Below, piece after piece: positions 35,001 to 50,000 of a stretch of DNA of 64,000 nucleotides. The stretch lies in NCBI RefSeq assembly GCF_037392515.1, contig NC_090291.1:28754001-28818000 (forward strand), read 5' to 3'. Every line of letters starts with the position of its first letter. The first letter of the stretch is position 1. The translations under genes and the position numbers were made by a program. The DNA is from Haliotis asinina. Lineage: Eukaryota; Mollusca; Gastropoda; Lepetellida; Haliotidae. The notes beneath the pieces were generated by a model. That model was given only the letters and a program-made list of their open reading frames with translations. It did not search any database and had not been told where the DNA came from.

Positions 35001-38000
35001 TGCATTTGATTGTATGTCATAGGTTGCTCAAAAGTTACCTGACCTTCTAATGATGTTTGTTAGACTCAGTATAGCAGTGTAGCGAATAGTACTGAGCCTA
35101 AGTTTACTTAGACTGAAAAAACTACGTGTCATATATTCTGCCAAGGTTCTGCATTCCTCTTTGATAGTATATACAGGTAAATGTTCCAGGAGAGCCTGTA
35201 CCAGACAATTTTGTCATGTCACTTAAGTGTCATGGTTAAATCAATGTTTCACAAAATACAAAAAGAACTGATATGGTGTTTTGTTTATTGATTTTTTACT
35301 TATTTATTGTTACAGGGTCTGACAGAATGTTACGAATGTCAACCAAAACCGAGACAGAAATCCTTCCCAGGGTGCACCATCAGAAACACTCCATCCGAAC
35401 CCATCCACTGCGTAGTGTGGGCAAAACATCTTTTCAAGTGAGACATGACATATTCCTTACAGTTTGCTGCTAACTCACATATACTGCGTTGCAAGAACAT
35501 TATTAATACTACACTCTACATCATAGGGTGATACAAGTTCTCAGTTATGTATGTTCCTGCAGTTACATTTGAAGACTTGCATAGCCGAACCCTGAAACTT
35601 GTGATTGTGGGTGGTAATCCTGCCTCTCTCTGATTGTTTCTTAGTTAGTCAGCACTATACCCATACTTCTGGCTTGTACTAAATGGGCAACAGCAGTTTA
35701 TCATGCTGTCATATAATTTGAACTCTTCAGAGTGGTGTCAGTTCTGTTCACTCATTGTTTATCATTACTGTGGCTATTGCTATTTCTGAAAATTCCGAAC
35801 CATGTCTTGAATACACATCAAACTTCACTGATGATACAGGACTTTCACAACTCAATGCTATATAAGCCGATAATGCTTTTGAAGATGGAAATAATTAATT
35901 TACTTAGATCTCTATCTGTGTACAATTCTAGGGTACGATTTAAGAGATGTTCACTTACTTGCTCCATGTGCAACCTGAAATGGAAGCCTAGTTGCACTGA
36001 CCAGTTCCAGTTGCACTTCATATTGCGATATGTTATGAAAGACATATGCTATTGAATTATTTAGATGTTTTATTCGGAGGTTTACCCGCTCAAATTTAGT
36101 GCAAGTTTGACTAATAACTAGGTCGCACTTTGCGATATTGGGTTGCACCAGCGCAAGTAACAAAGAACTAAATCGAGGCCTGAATTCCATTACTCTGTTT
36201 CCTGAATCGACTACTCAGGCATGTGTCCCAGAAAATTATCAGTTTTAGTCACAGGTTTGAATGGTACAGGTCCCCCTGATGTAGCTGCAATGTTGATGAC
36301 TGTGCATGCGATAACACTCACTTGCATTAGTATTCTTTCTTATAAAGTGCTATTACTACACTATCAACCAATCTTTGAGTTAGCACAAAGGACCAAGGGA
36401 GTTTTTTTTATTTCAAACATCGTTCATAATTTGAAATAATCACTGTACGCAGCACAAACATCTGTATTACATTCTGTAATTATTCATAACTGTTTCAGTC
36501 AGTTGTTCGGGGAGGAAGATCCCGACCAGGATGTGTCCCCAGATACAGCTGACCCAGAGCTAGCAGGTAGTGGTTGATGACTTACCTCACCTTGTTGGAG
36601 TTTCAGTGGCGTGTTCAGAATCACCTGACGAATGGGCAAGGAATAGCCAAGAAACGTGTAAAGAATAAGAAGAAATTGACATCCATAACATTTTGCCCTA
36701 TACATGTTTAATGTCATTTGTCACCACTCGCCCTTTTCCGTAACCTCCAACAAGAAGACGAAAACACGAGCTGGTCATGATTGGTTAATAGTAACCAAGC
36801 GCTTGCATCTGTTCAGGACCTATGCGAGGGCTCGTGGGAGGCAATCGCACGGGTGCTCGTTCTGAACATGCCTTAGATAAAGTACAGTAATGTTTGGAGG
36901 TACAATTAGGTTGTATATGCTGTTTGGACATGGAAGGATTCATCTGTTGACAAGTTACCTCCCCTTGATTGGGCATTGTCCAGAAATCAGATAAAGATCA
37001 GCAATGTTTGAAAGCAGTGTTAAGTTGTATATACTGTTTGGACAAGGTGGGCTTCATCTACAAATTGTCTTGTGTTATGAACACACTGCTATTGCACATG
37101 TTTCTGCAGGTGAGGCTGGTCAGGCCGCCCTGGAGGGAGAAGAGAAGGATATAGAGAGGAAGTCCACTAGAACCTGGGCCATGCAGACTGGATATGACCC
37201 ACAGAAAATATTCAATAAGGTGGATTAAAATTGATGGCTAGTGTATACATGTCATTATCCTGATTCATACTAACTGCTTATTCCCTCATTCTGAAATGTT
37301 ATGGACATATGGTATTTTCTGTTCTTGGGGAACACTAGTTGTAGATTCTTGTATCAGAAAACACTATCAGCTCTTAAGCAGTTCAGCTCTAGTTCAGAAA
37401 ATCTTTTAAGTTGTAGCATATTTTCATTCATGTATCAGGCATTATATGTATTTTGACTCCTCTAAACCGTCGGACAGGAAAATACTGAAATGTTTTGAAT
37501 GTTTGAATCACTTCGTGTTGTGGCCTTCAGTTGTTCCGTGATGACATCAAATACCTGCTGTCCATGGAGGCTCTCTGGAAGAAGAGGCGGCCTCCCACAC
37601 CCCTGGACTGGGATGATTTACCAGATGCTGCTGATGCAGGTATGTATCTGGTCATGTATTTTTTCAAAGACTGAACATTCTTTACAATTTGGCTGTCCTT
37701 GAACAACACTATGGCTGCATTTGAAAGCTTGTTTGAATCGTGACCTTTGTCTTTAATGCCATTAGCATGTCTTTCATTTTGATGGCTCAGTGATTTTATG
37801 AAACACATTTTATGTTGATCAGTGATAATATAACATCATACCTGTTTAAGCACATCAAACAGACACAGCATCATACTTCTGTGGTACAAGACTCATTAAT
37901 CGTCACTAACAGTGCCAAGCTATTGATGTATCAATTGTTAGATAACAAGAATTCTTCAGTATACATGGTCTCATGACTTGTACAATGATTGTGCGGAAAT

Positions 38001-41000
38001 GGGTACACCAGTGGTCTGAAATTTGATGTTCAAATCAGATCCTTTCCACGCAGTTACAAGTCTGGGTTCAAATTCAACCTTATTTTGGTCATTGGTCTAT
38101 TAGCGCTAGTAGTAGTCTGTTAGATGAAAGATAATGACTGTGAGTCGTTACCTTGTGTTGTCCAGGTAATGGCAGTGCAGGAATGCGTGACCAGAAGGTA
38201 TGGTCGATGAAGGAATGTGCTCAGGTCTTTGGCAGATGTCTCGGAGACCTCAAAGTGGAGTTTGCCAAGCAGGGTGATGGAGGGATGCTCATCTGGGACA
38301 AGGTACGACGTGTTGAATTGCTAGCTGGGTGTGATTGTTGGATCACCTTTTTTCATACAGGCATGAATACCCATGAAGATCTGCTTTAAAATTGGTCTTC
38401 AGTAACCCATGCTTGTTGTAAGAGGGATTAGTGGTCGGGCTGGCTGACTTGTTTGATACATATCATTGCAATCTATTGTGTAGATCGACCCGTGAAAGTC
38501 CTTGGGTAGAATAAGCCTTCAGCAGCCCATGCTTGCCATAGAAAGTGACTTTCCTTGTCGTAAGAGGCGACTAACAGGATCGGGTGGTCAGACATGCTGA
38601 CATGGTCTTGCAAACATGGTCTCGATTGTCTTGCAGACTGCCACCATGCTGGAATATTGCTGAGTGTGGCATAAAACTAACTCACTCACTCGCTCGCTAT
38701 TTTGTAGATTGATGCTTAGTGTTCATCACAAGATTGTCTGGGTCAGACTTGACTATTTACTAACCACTGCAATATAGCTGAAATATTGCTGAGTATGTCG
38801 TTAAACAAACATGTAACATAACATTCAGGCATGAACCTTCCTTGCTTCTGTTAACTTAACCATGTCAACAGTACTTCCCAACAAAGGCTACAGTCAGTGT
38901 GACATCTTTGGGAGACTGTTTGAGTAAGGAAGATAACAATATATGGATGAACAACTTCTTTATGACGGCTTGAGTCACGTTTTGGCTGCAATACTTGTTT
39001 CATAATAGAGTTGGAACCTGTACTGAAATGTCGGTCACTGAAAGTAAGAAAATTTTTATGAATATATTGTTATCCTTCCTTATAGTGAGGATGATTTGAA
39101 TTTTGTAATTTATTCATATGTAACTTCCTGTTTCCATGATAACAATGATATTTGCCTTTCATTTACTTCAGGATGATGACACAGCTATGGACTTCGTAAC
39201 ATGCACTGCAAACATTCGTGCTCAAATCTTCGGCATTGGTCTCAAGTCTCGCTTTGACATTAAATGTGAGGACACTTAGAGTAGTAGTTGGCTTGATCAA
39301 GCTGTCATGTATCTGTTGTTACTAATTATAGTACTTTCATTGTTAATGCTTTGACACAGTGCTTAGATTCCAGGGCAGAATATTCTTCAAGTGCCCCATG
39401 CTTACTGTCTGTCTGCCTGTTTAATGCCACACTCAGCAATTGTTGTGGGAATCTGTAAATATTTGAATCAGGACTAGAAAATCCAGTGATCAACAACATG
39501 AGCATCGATCGATACAGTTGGGATAAGATGACGTGCCAAACAAGTGAGCAAGCCTGATCACTTAATCCTGTTAGTCACCTCCCAAGACAAGCATGGATCA
39601 CTGAAGATCAGTTCTAACCCAGACCTGCATGTGTCAATAGTCGACATTTGCTCCACCACTAGTAGCATCCTAGGTTATTGAAGCAAGTTTATGGATTAGG
39701 TTGACAGGATCAGTGACTTGGTACATATCACAGATTTGAGTATTTTCACGCCTTTGTTATATAGTTGTGCTAGTGGTCAATGGGACATTATACAAACACT
39801 GACATACATGACTCTTCCTTGATCCACTCTGTTGTGTTTCAGCCATGGCAGGGAACATCATACCAGCTATAGCCACCACTAATGCCATCATTGCTGGTCT
39901 CATTGTCATGGAGGGACTCAAAATACTGGCAGGAGACATTAATAAATGCAAAACTGTGAGTATGACATTTTCAGATGACAGTCTGACAACTTGTTTTGTT
40001 CATTATTACAGATCATAACCATCACAAACAATGTTGGTCATAGGCAAAGGCCAGCCATGTTGTTGAGCTAGTGAGATTTTGTGACTTGATTGGTTGCACA
40101 TAATACCTTTACAGTATGGACCATTGGTCACAGTATCTATCATTGGATTGTCTGGTTGAGAGTCCATTATTTACAGACTGCCTTCTTATAGCCACACTCA
40201 GTAATATTCCAGCTGTATGGAGGCAGTCAGTAAATAATGAAGTCAGGGCCACACAATCCAGTGATCACCATCATGATGTTCTGTGCAATTGGGAACCGAT
40301 GACTTGTGTAAACCAGATGAGCAAACCTGACCACCTGATCCCGTTGGTTGTCTTACAAGCATGGGTTACCAATTTTAACCTGGACCTTCACAGGTCTCAT
40401 GTAGCGAGACTATTGTTGATTGTGTCATTAAACAAGAAACAAAGGATGTGTCATTTGTGTTTCAGGTTTATCTCAACAGACAGCCCAACGCAAGGAAGAA
40501 GCTTCTGGTTCCTTGTTCCTTAGACCCGCCCAACCCCAAGTGCTATGTATGTTCATCTAAACCAGAAGTTACCGTCCGACTCAACACCGACAAAATAACT
40601 GTGAAATGTTTGGAGGAGAGGGTAGGTTCATACACATTCAGCAACAGGAAATAGGTATCTCTCATTGATCTGCAGTAGATTGTATACACTACCGAGCAAT
40701 ATATGCAGGTGATTTGAATTGTAGGCATAGCTCATTGAAGTCAGTTGTACTTGCTGGAACCTTGTGCCATTGATGTTGATATAATGGAATTATTGCATCC
40801 TGGGTTGTCAGTGTTTCATGAGAATTATTTCTGGGAAAATACCTATAACCCTCGATTTTTTAAAAATTATTCTCTGCCAAAGAATATAGGTCTATGGGCT
40901 ATATATATAATACCTAAAGCTACCCTTAAAAACTAACATTAAACCCTACACCCTTGAAATAATCCCCATGAATAGAAAACGTATCACTTGTGGGTTGTGG

Positions 41001-44000
41001 GCAGAACTTATACCATTTTCTGTGTATCATATCCCAACACAGTAGAAATGGCGATAGCATCATGGAACATTCTCATACACTTCCCTCGTACTGAAATGTT
41101 TAACAAATATGCTACTAAAACTGGTGTAATCTATTAAGTATAGTTAGAGAAAAAAGCATGTTACTTTTAAAAATCTTAGCTTTAAGCTATGTAATATTGC
41201 TGAAAGCATTTGTATAACAATATGGTAACTTTACACTCTTATGAAGTCACATTCCATTGGTTACTGGAACTATTGTGTGACAATATGGTAACTTAACACA
41301 CTAATTAAGTTACATTCCATTGGTTACTGGAACTATTGTGTGACAATATGGTAACTTAACACACTAATTAAGTTACATTCCATTGGTTACTGGAACTATT
41401 GTGTGACAATATGGTAACTTAACACGCTAATTAAGTTACATTCCATGGGTTACTGGAACCATTGCTGATTGCAATATATGATATTGTATTTGTAATGCAG
41501 AATTTGACTAAAGTGCTTTAAACCTTAACAAGAATATTAAGGAGATCCTATTCTAATGGTAAAGATAAATACAAAAGAATCATCAAACTTACCCCAAATG
41601 ATGCAGTGCTGTGATCATCATGCAGCAGTGATTAGAGAAGAGAAATGCTGAAGTACAGAAGACTGAAGATCTGGTCACAAACTACACAACTAGTGTAGGT
41701 AATTCGCTGAAATCTCACAATTGATGATTGGTTCATTATCAGTGACCAGTCATCGAAAAAAATAGTGTCATTTTTCAGATTTTCCTATTCAGGTTGTTAT
41801 TGCAGATAAGTATGCCATGGTTCTCTGTTTCTTATTTTGTTTAGAAACTCCACATCCAGTGTTAAATGATGCAACTTGCTACTTTAAAGTGATGAAATAT
41901 GAACCTCTTGGAGTCTTCAAGAAGTATACAGTCTTGACTTTTCAGTTAGTGAAGTGAGTTTTCTGAAAATTAAACATGCTTTCAGGCCCTGACAACTTCT
42001 AAGATATGTTCCACTGTCAAGTGTTTCGAACACTAAAATTATATTGACAAAATCGTTCATCTCATTTTGAGAATATGTGATCAGTTACTTGGTTGTTTGG
42101 TCATTATGACCAATCTTCGATTATTTCAATTAATCGGAACACCAGGCACCCGTGGCGAGCCACCTCCTCGTGGTGGGTGCTGGGTAACGCCAAGAGCTCG
42201 CCGACATCCCCGTAGTGGACCCGGGAGGATATTTGGTCCACCAACCCGTTTGCCGTGGGTTGCAGCCCTGTGTTGGCGGAGGAGGGGATCCTGGTGGTTG
42301 AGAGCAATAGGAGCTTGCAACCGTGTTCCTGTTGCTCAATACACCACTTCGGCCCTGACTTCGCCTAGACGGGTGGTCGAATAGGCCCGGTTCGACCAAT
42401 CGGCTGGTCATGCCAAGCCCTGTGCATGGGGCATTATTATATTTATCAATGCACATATATCATTTGGAATCGTTGTAAATTTGGACTTGACTATATAATC
42501 TAAAACATTTTGAATTTGAAGTATGTTGTTCTGTAATTTGCCTAGAGTCCTATGCCAGAAGGCGGTGGCTCATGGGCCAATCTGGTAGAATTATTAATCT
42601 CTTAATTCTTCTGCTGGAGTATATCATCCGGGTATCCTTGGTGCTGCAAGCTGGAGGCCCGCTTGCTTTAGCATTGTCCTTGTGATACTCCATGGTGGGT
42701 GGGGAGCTCGGATGATGAATCATATGACACCAATCATGGCTTATGAAATACCCCCCAAAAAAACCAAACGTCCACTTGAAATTGATCCCGTTGATACTTC
42801 TCATAGACCGTCTCTATCGATTGAGTATTGGCCACGTTTCCTCGTTATTGAGACTCCGGACAAGACACCATTGAAGTTGAACCCTTTCGCAGTATCTAAG
42901 GGCATTCAAGGTATTGCTGGGGATGTCAAGAACATTAGACGCTTGCGTTCGGGTGCATTACTAATAGAGTGTGGCAAGAAACAGCAGACAACCAATCTGA
43001 TGAACATTGAATCTTTTGTGGGCATTCCGGTCACGGTCTCTGCTCACAAGACCTTGAACACAAGTAAAGGTATCGTCCAGAGATCATGATCGGTTGTTTG
43101 CTGACATGTCCGAGCTTGATATAGCATGCGAAATGAAGGATCAAGGTGTGCTGTATGTGAAGCGCTTTTCCACCCGAAAAAACAATGAAACAATCCAAAC
43201 AAATACCTATCTGTTTTCTTTTTCATTGCCAAATGCTCCCAAATCAGTAAAGGCGGGTTACTGCAATATCCAAGTTGAAACCTACATCCCCAACCCGCTC
43301 AGGTGTTTTAAATGTCAGAAATATGGACACGGTGTATCTACCTGCACATTGTCTGTTGTGTGTGCTCACTGTGGTGAGAAGACACACACAACAGAAGATT
43401 GTGACAGTGACTTTAAAAAATGCACTAACTGCTCTGGCGACCATTCATCTTCGTCAAAACAGTGTCCAATATGGAAAGAGCAAATGGCGATTAACAAAAT
43501 AAAGTTCACCCAAAATATCTCTTTTTCTGAGGCAAAGAAACTGGTGAAGAGATCTGACCTTCTAGAAAGTTATGCTACAGTAGCAAAATCATCATCTGAA
43601 TCCAACTCTAAAATAACAAAATCATCCACAGGATGCCAAACTACCTTGACTTGGGTCAGTTCCGACTCCCCACAGGTTTTATACCCTGCTATATCATCCC
43701 AGACTGAGGAATCACTTCCTACTACATCAAAGTCCTCTGATCATAAGTCATCTTCACAGTCACGCTCTGAGTCTCATTCAACAGCTGATAGACAACAAAT
43801 TGTTAAAACTAAACCCAAACCTAAGTCTGATGCTTCAAAGCAACAAAGTGGCAGAGCTCCTAAGGGGTCACAAAATAAAATTCAATTGTTTAATAAATAT
43901 GGGTCTCTTGAAGATATGGACGTTTCTGAAAACGTCCATTCTAGGGCACATAGCTTGTCGCCCTCCAAAAGAGTGCAGGTAGATCCCCAAAAAATCCCCC

Positions 44001-47000
44001 CAAAAGATAGTTTATTCCAACAATATTGTACAATGGAACTGCAGAGGTTTGAGGACTAATTTACATGAATTACAGCTATTAGTCCAAGATTTCACACCTT
44101 CAGCGTTATGTCTCCAAGAGACATATTTAAAACAAACAGATGCATTTGACCTTCGCCATTTTAATGCATATCATTCTTTTTCACCTCCGGGTGATAGAGC
44201 CACTGGCGGGTCATCCGTTCTAGTCAGACAAAACGTTATTCAAAGCCCTGTATCACTTAATACTAATATGCAGGCTGTTGCTGTGAGAATTACTTTACAT
44301 GTAGCGTTTACGCTATGCTCGCTGTATATTTCGCCGTCTTCGACGTTTGCCAAAACTGATCTGCAAGCTCTCTATGACCAACTCCCGAAGCCCTGCATTA
44401 TAATGGGAGATTTATATGGGCACAACCCTCTCTGGGGTAGTGTAAATATAAACGCTAAAGGTAAGTTGTTGGAGGACTTCTGTTCTGACAACGATTTATG
44501 TATTTATAATGATGGCTCCAATACGTATTTACACCCTGGGACAGGGACCTATTCTGCTCTTGACCTGTCACTCACAAATTCAGAACTACTTAATGAATTC
44601 GAATGGTCAGTCCATGATGACCTCTGTGGAAGTGACCATTTTCCTACTATATTAAAAGCTGTAACTCCATCCGATGTTCCTCCATCATCAAGACGGAATT
44701 TTAAAGAGGCTAACTGGACTTTATATGAAACACTGTGTGCTGAAAAGCTTAAACCTGAACGTTTTACTGACGTTCCTGATGCTATTAAATGTTTTTCTGA
44801 TGAATTGAACTCCATAGCTGATGAGTGTATACCAAAGTCCTCTGCAGTTCCACACATAAGAAAACCATGGTTCAACGATGAATGCAAACAAGCTAGGAAG
44901 GCAAGGAAAAAAGCAGAACATTATTTCCGTCGCCATCCTATGGTGCATAATTTGAATAAATTTAAAATTTTAAATGCTAAAGCACGGCGTACTTTTAAAC
45001 AGAACAAACGCCAATCTTGGCAAAATTATGTATCTAAAATAAATTCTCGGACACCCATGTCCAAGGTATGGAATATGGTCCAGAAAATTAAAGGTAAAGG
45101 TACTAAATCTACTGTCAATCATCTTAAACATGGAGATCAAGTACTTACCGATAAATCAGATATCGCAAATAAACTGGGTGAAACCCTTGCTAAACACTCT
45201 TCCTCTTCTAATTATTTACCTAAATTCCAGCAGTATCAAAAACAACAAGAAAAGAAAACTATTAATTTCCATTCTGATAATGGGGAAGATTATAATGAAA
45301 CTTTTTCTATTCATGAACTCCATACTGCTCTTGATCAAGCTCATGATACTGCTACAGGAGCTGATAACATACATTATCAACTCCTGAAGCACTTACCAGA
45401 ATCCTGCCTAGAAACTCTCCTAAATATTTTTGATGATATTTGGACATCGGGTAACTTTCCTTCATCATGGCGTGACGCCATAGTAGTACCCATACCTAAA
45501 CCTGGACGTGATCATACCGATCCATCCAATTATCGTCCGATTTCGTTAACTAGCTGTGTTTGCAAGACCATGGAACGCATGATAAATAATCGACTTGTTT
45601 GGTACTTGGAAACAAATAACCTTATAACTGATATACAGTGTGGTTTCCGTAAAAACAGAAGTACTGTCGATCACTTAGTGCGACTGGAATCATTTGTTAA
45701 AAATGCACTGATTAATAATCAACATGCTGTGTCTATCTTTTTTGATCTTGAGAAGGTATATGACACAACCTGGAAATATGGTATTTTAAGAGATTTACAT
45801 GACTTCGGCTTGCGAGGTCGTTTGCCTCAATTTATTGCCAACGTTTTAAATAACAGACAGTTTCAAGTTCGAGTGGGTTCTACCCTGTCTGATCATTACA
45901 ATCAGGATCAGGGTGTTCCACAAGGCAGTATTCTGTCTGTCACACTTTTTAGCATCAAGATAAATAGTTTATCAAAAGTTTTAAACGATTCAATTGATGG
46001 ATCGTTATTTGTGGATGATTTTAATATTTCTTGTCGTGGGAAAAATATGCATACCATTGAACGGCAACTGCAGCTTTGTTTAAACAAAATAAATAAATGG
46101 TGTCTTGAAAACGGCTTCAAATTTTCTAAATCGAAAACTAACTGCATACATTTTTGTCATAGATATAAACCCCATAAAGATCCTGAACTGTCTCTAGATG
46201 GGACGCCCATTAAAGTTGTGAAGGAAGCCAAGTTCTTGGGTCTAATCTTTGATTCACATTTAACTTATTTTTAACTTACCTTACCATAGGTCTTATGCAT
46301 ATTACCTCTAGCTTCGCTAAACGAGATCAGACAGTCGTTGATTCGCCATCCCCTCGATGGCTACCTCATGTAATCTACGAATGTAGTCACGGAAGTGACG
46401 TGATCTCTCCACTCTCGCGAGAGCGCAGAATCCAAAATTCACTTTTACCTTTAGCGTTCGTGCGAATGGACGTGTTGGTTTGCAGTTTTTTTTCCTACTG
46501 TGTGTAGTTTCAATAAAGTTGCTACTCCCCTCATTATGTATCAAAGTCAAGTCATACAAGCATTTAATGTGCTTACCTTGCTACCTCGTGTTGTTCTTTT
46601 CTCACTCAGGCTTGGCTTGGCCATGTCGGAGGTGAGAACGACATGGCGTCCATGAGGGTAGTTCATCTTGTTGGTGGTTTGCCCGTCATGTTTCGGCCCA
46701 TGCTTGGTCATTTTCACTTGTGTTTTCGGTATTTAGCATACTTTTTCTGCCATGAATTTCAGCGTAGCGAAGGCAGCCATTGTGGTTGTTATTTTTCGCT
46801 GCCCCGCACTTACGGGTGTGCCTATTTTTTACGTAGGGGTGCAACTACTTTCTACATTTTTATGTAGGGGGTTTTCCTCCTAGTATTGTATTAACATGTC
46901 GTCAAGTCGTGGTTTCTTGTCTGTTACAGTTCTGTGTATGACTCGACACTATTGTACTGTCTGCAAGGGGCAGAAATCAGCCAAGGACCCACATCCCTGG

Positions 47001-50000
47001 TGTCCGGATTGTGCGTCCGCTGTTTGTTCCATCGATAGTCGGTGCCTACACTGTCAAGCGTTATCTCTCACCGATTTCAAGACCTTTTTGGCGGTTCGGA
47101 GGAAACGTTTTACGCAACGTAAGAGAAGAATGTCGTCGCCAGCGTCTTCCTTGGGATCCTTACCTGACGACCAAGATCTACCACCGCCTTCAATACCACT
47201 ATCAACGCCGAGTGTGGAGCGCTCATCTATTACGCCGGCGCGCTCCTCTCCAGAGCCTACGCGTTCGGACGCCTTTGTAGATTTATCTCACCCGGATGCC
47301 TTATCCCATCCTGAAGTTCAGAGGCTTCTGCGATCTCTCTTGACGCCGGGCGCTGCTGTACTCCCTACCTCGGTATCTACACCTTTACCAACGACAGCGC
47401 CTAGACTTACGCCAGCGCCGTTGCCTGTACCAGCGCCTCTGCCTGTCCCGGCGCCACTGCCTGTCCCGGCGCCTTTGTTTACATCAGCACCGGTGTTTTC
47501 GTCAGCGCTTATTCCGACGCCAGCGCCTATTCCGACGCCAGCGCCTGTACCAACGCCAGCGCCAATATTGTTGCCGGACCCTGCTCCTTTAACTACGTCT
47601 TATCGGATCCCCAGAGTGTCTCATACGCTGACTAAAGAAGAAATGTTACAGCGCCAGCTGGATGAAGAGCGCGCTCGTCGTTTAGAGGCTGAGCGCTCCC
47701 GGCGCAGATCTCGTTCTAGGTCCCCGAAGGGTCGGCGCTCTCGTTCTCCACACCGTAGCAGGCGCCGGCGCTCCCGGTCGGTTTCCCGCTCTCCAAGGCG
47801 CTCCTTAGAGGAAGACTCACGTACCAGAAGTAGACGTAGAGTGCGATCTCGGTCAAGATCACCACGACGTCTCTCTAGATCCCAGCGTTCGCGATCGCCG
47901 GAACCACTGCGGACTTCCGGCAAAGAATTTAACACTAAGAACTCTGCTTCCAACTCGAGTCAGCGACGAGAATCAACCTCTATTTCCTGGGAGGAACACG
48001 AGGAACAGTTCTTTTGCCCAGACTATGAGGAGGAACCTGGCAATGTTGGTGATAGTGATGGCACCTATCTTCCCTTAACTGCTGTCTTTGAGTGGATTGC
48101 CGACAGATTACCGGACTGTCCTTCCCCTTCTTCGGATTCAAACAACCCGGCGTCGATTCACTTGACTCCTGAGTTACTTATTCCACCACACCCTATGGTG
48201 GCGGATGCGATTACTTTGTTAGACTCGGACTTTGCGAAGTTATCCTTAAATCCGACCATCAAAGCGTCGAAGTCTAAGAAATCAGATTATAAAGTGCACA
48301 GTCTGGATTTTGCCGACAACGGGGCGGCGCTAGACGATTCAATTAAGAGGTTGTCAAGTTCAACTCCGTCATCTTACAGAGTTCAGGATTCAAAGTTAGC
48401 AGCTGTTGATACTGAACTGAAACGTATGCTTAAACCTATCTCGGCGCTTGCATCAGCCACCTCCGCTGCAGCCTTGGATTTGTCAGAGGATAATGCCTCG
48501 AGGGTGGATCATTTAACTACCATTTTTGCTTGGCAAGGCAGAGTACTCCATGACCTACTTGGACACTTACGTGCGGCGCTAGCCATGACTACTACTATGC
48601 GCCGATCTGGATTTTTAGATGCTTGTTCTTGGCAAGAGGAATTTAAACGTCAACTTCTTCGTGCACCATTTACGTCTAAGTTCCTCTTTGATGAAAAGAT
48701 ACCGTCGGTGTATAAACAACATGCCGAACTTACTAACACGGAAGTGGCGCTGTCAACTTTCGAGGCCTTGGGCTCTGCATTTCGTGGCCGAGCCAGGGGT
48801 AATGCCAAGAAAAGATATGTACCCAGCTACGTCCGGTCGAGGTAGGGGCAAGCGTCCCTACTCCGGCCGCTGAAGCCATGGACTACTACGACTGGGACCT
48901 CCCACCCCCAGTCGTACCAGTTCATCCGACCCCTGTAGGTGGGAGACTAGGGATCTTCTGGGCCAACTGGACATTCCTGGAAGACCCGTTTGTTTGCAAG
49001 ATCCTGAGAGCCGGCTACAAGCTACCACTAGCCAGAGCTCCGCCGTTGACTACCACTCCCCTGTCACGAGGGTACTCAATAGATCAACAGGTACTTATCC
49101 TAGAAAACATCAACATTTTATTAACAAAACATGCTATAGAGATAGTGTCAGAACCCCATCTCTCCCCGGGGTTCTATTCACCCATCTTCCTGATACCCAA
49201 GAAAGGTTCCACCAAAATGCGGATGATTCACAACATGGCGACTTTCAACAACCTGTATTTAGCCGAGCCCCCGCATTTCCGAATGACATCACTGGATCAG
49301 ATCCGAGCCAAATTGTCACCCGGAGCTTGGATGGCCAGCCTAGATTTACAGGATGCTTACCTGCACGTTCCTGTATTCCCACGCCACAGGAAGTTCCTGC
49401 GTTTCATATTCAACGGAGTACACTACCAGTGGCGAGTGCTGCCGTTTGGAATTTCTACGGCCCCGTGGCTTTTCACTCGGGTCACACTGCCTGTCACCCG
49501 GTTTCTGCACCTCCGGGGGATAGACTTCGATCCTTACATCGACGATTGTTTTCTAAATCACTGCAATCCTCAGTTGCTACGCAAACAACTGGACTTCTCC
49601 ACACGCCTACTTCAACAGTTGGGATGGATTATCAATTTCGAGAAGTCGCAACTGAAACCAACGCAGGAGTTAACGTTCATTGGGGGGTTGTTCCTGACTC
49701 GGCTCAATCTAGTCAGGGTCCCTCCCGATCGATGGCAGAAGATTCTCGCCTTTACGGATCGAGCTCTGTCCCTACCTCTCACCCTCAGAGAATGGCAGTC
49801 TCTGTTGGGCTTGTTGACGTCGGCGCAGGACCTCACCCTCAGAGGACGGCTTATGCTGCGCCCACTACAGAGGTTCCTATTACCATTCATTCGAGAGAAC
49901 GACCTCCAGTCGTCATTTCTTCTACCCCCGCACCTGCATCAGTACCTCAGGTGGTGGACGGTAGAGTGGAACGTCTGCGCCGGTGTTTGTTTGACAAACT

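Noticed and set aside
47621-47953. 110-codon - strand frame opposite the Arg-Ser-rich region
   Set aside because: Arg/Glu-rich mirror of a repetitive GC-rich stretch; no independent support.
46896-48845. Host SR splicing protein suggested by the Arg-Ser-rich region
   Set aside because: No RNA-recognition motif is present, and the frame lies between the inverted ends of the DIRS element in the gag position.
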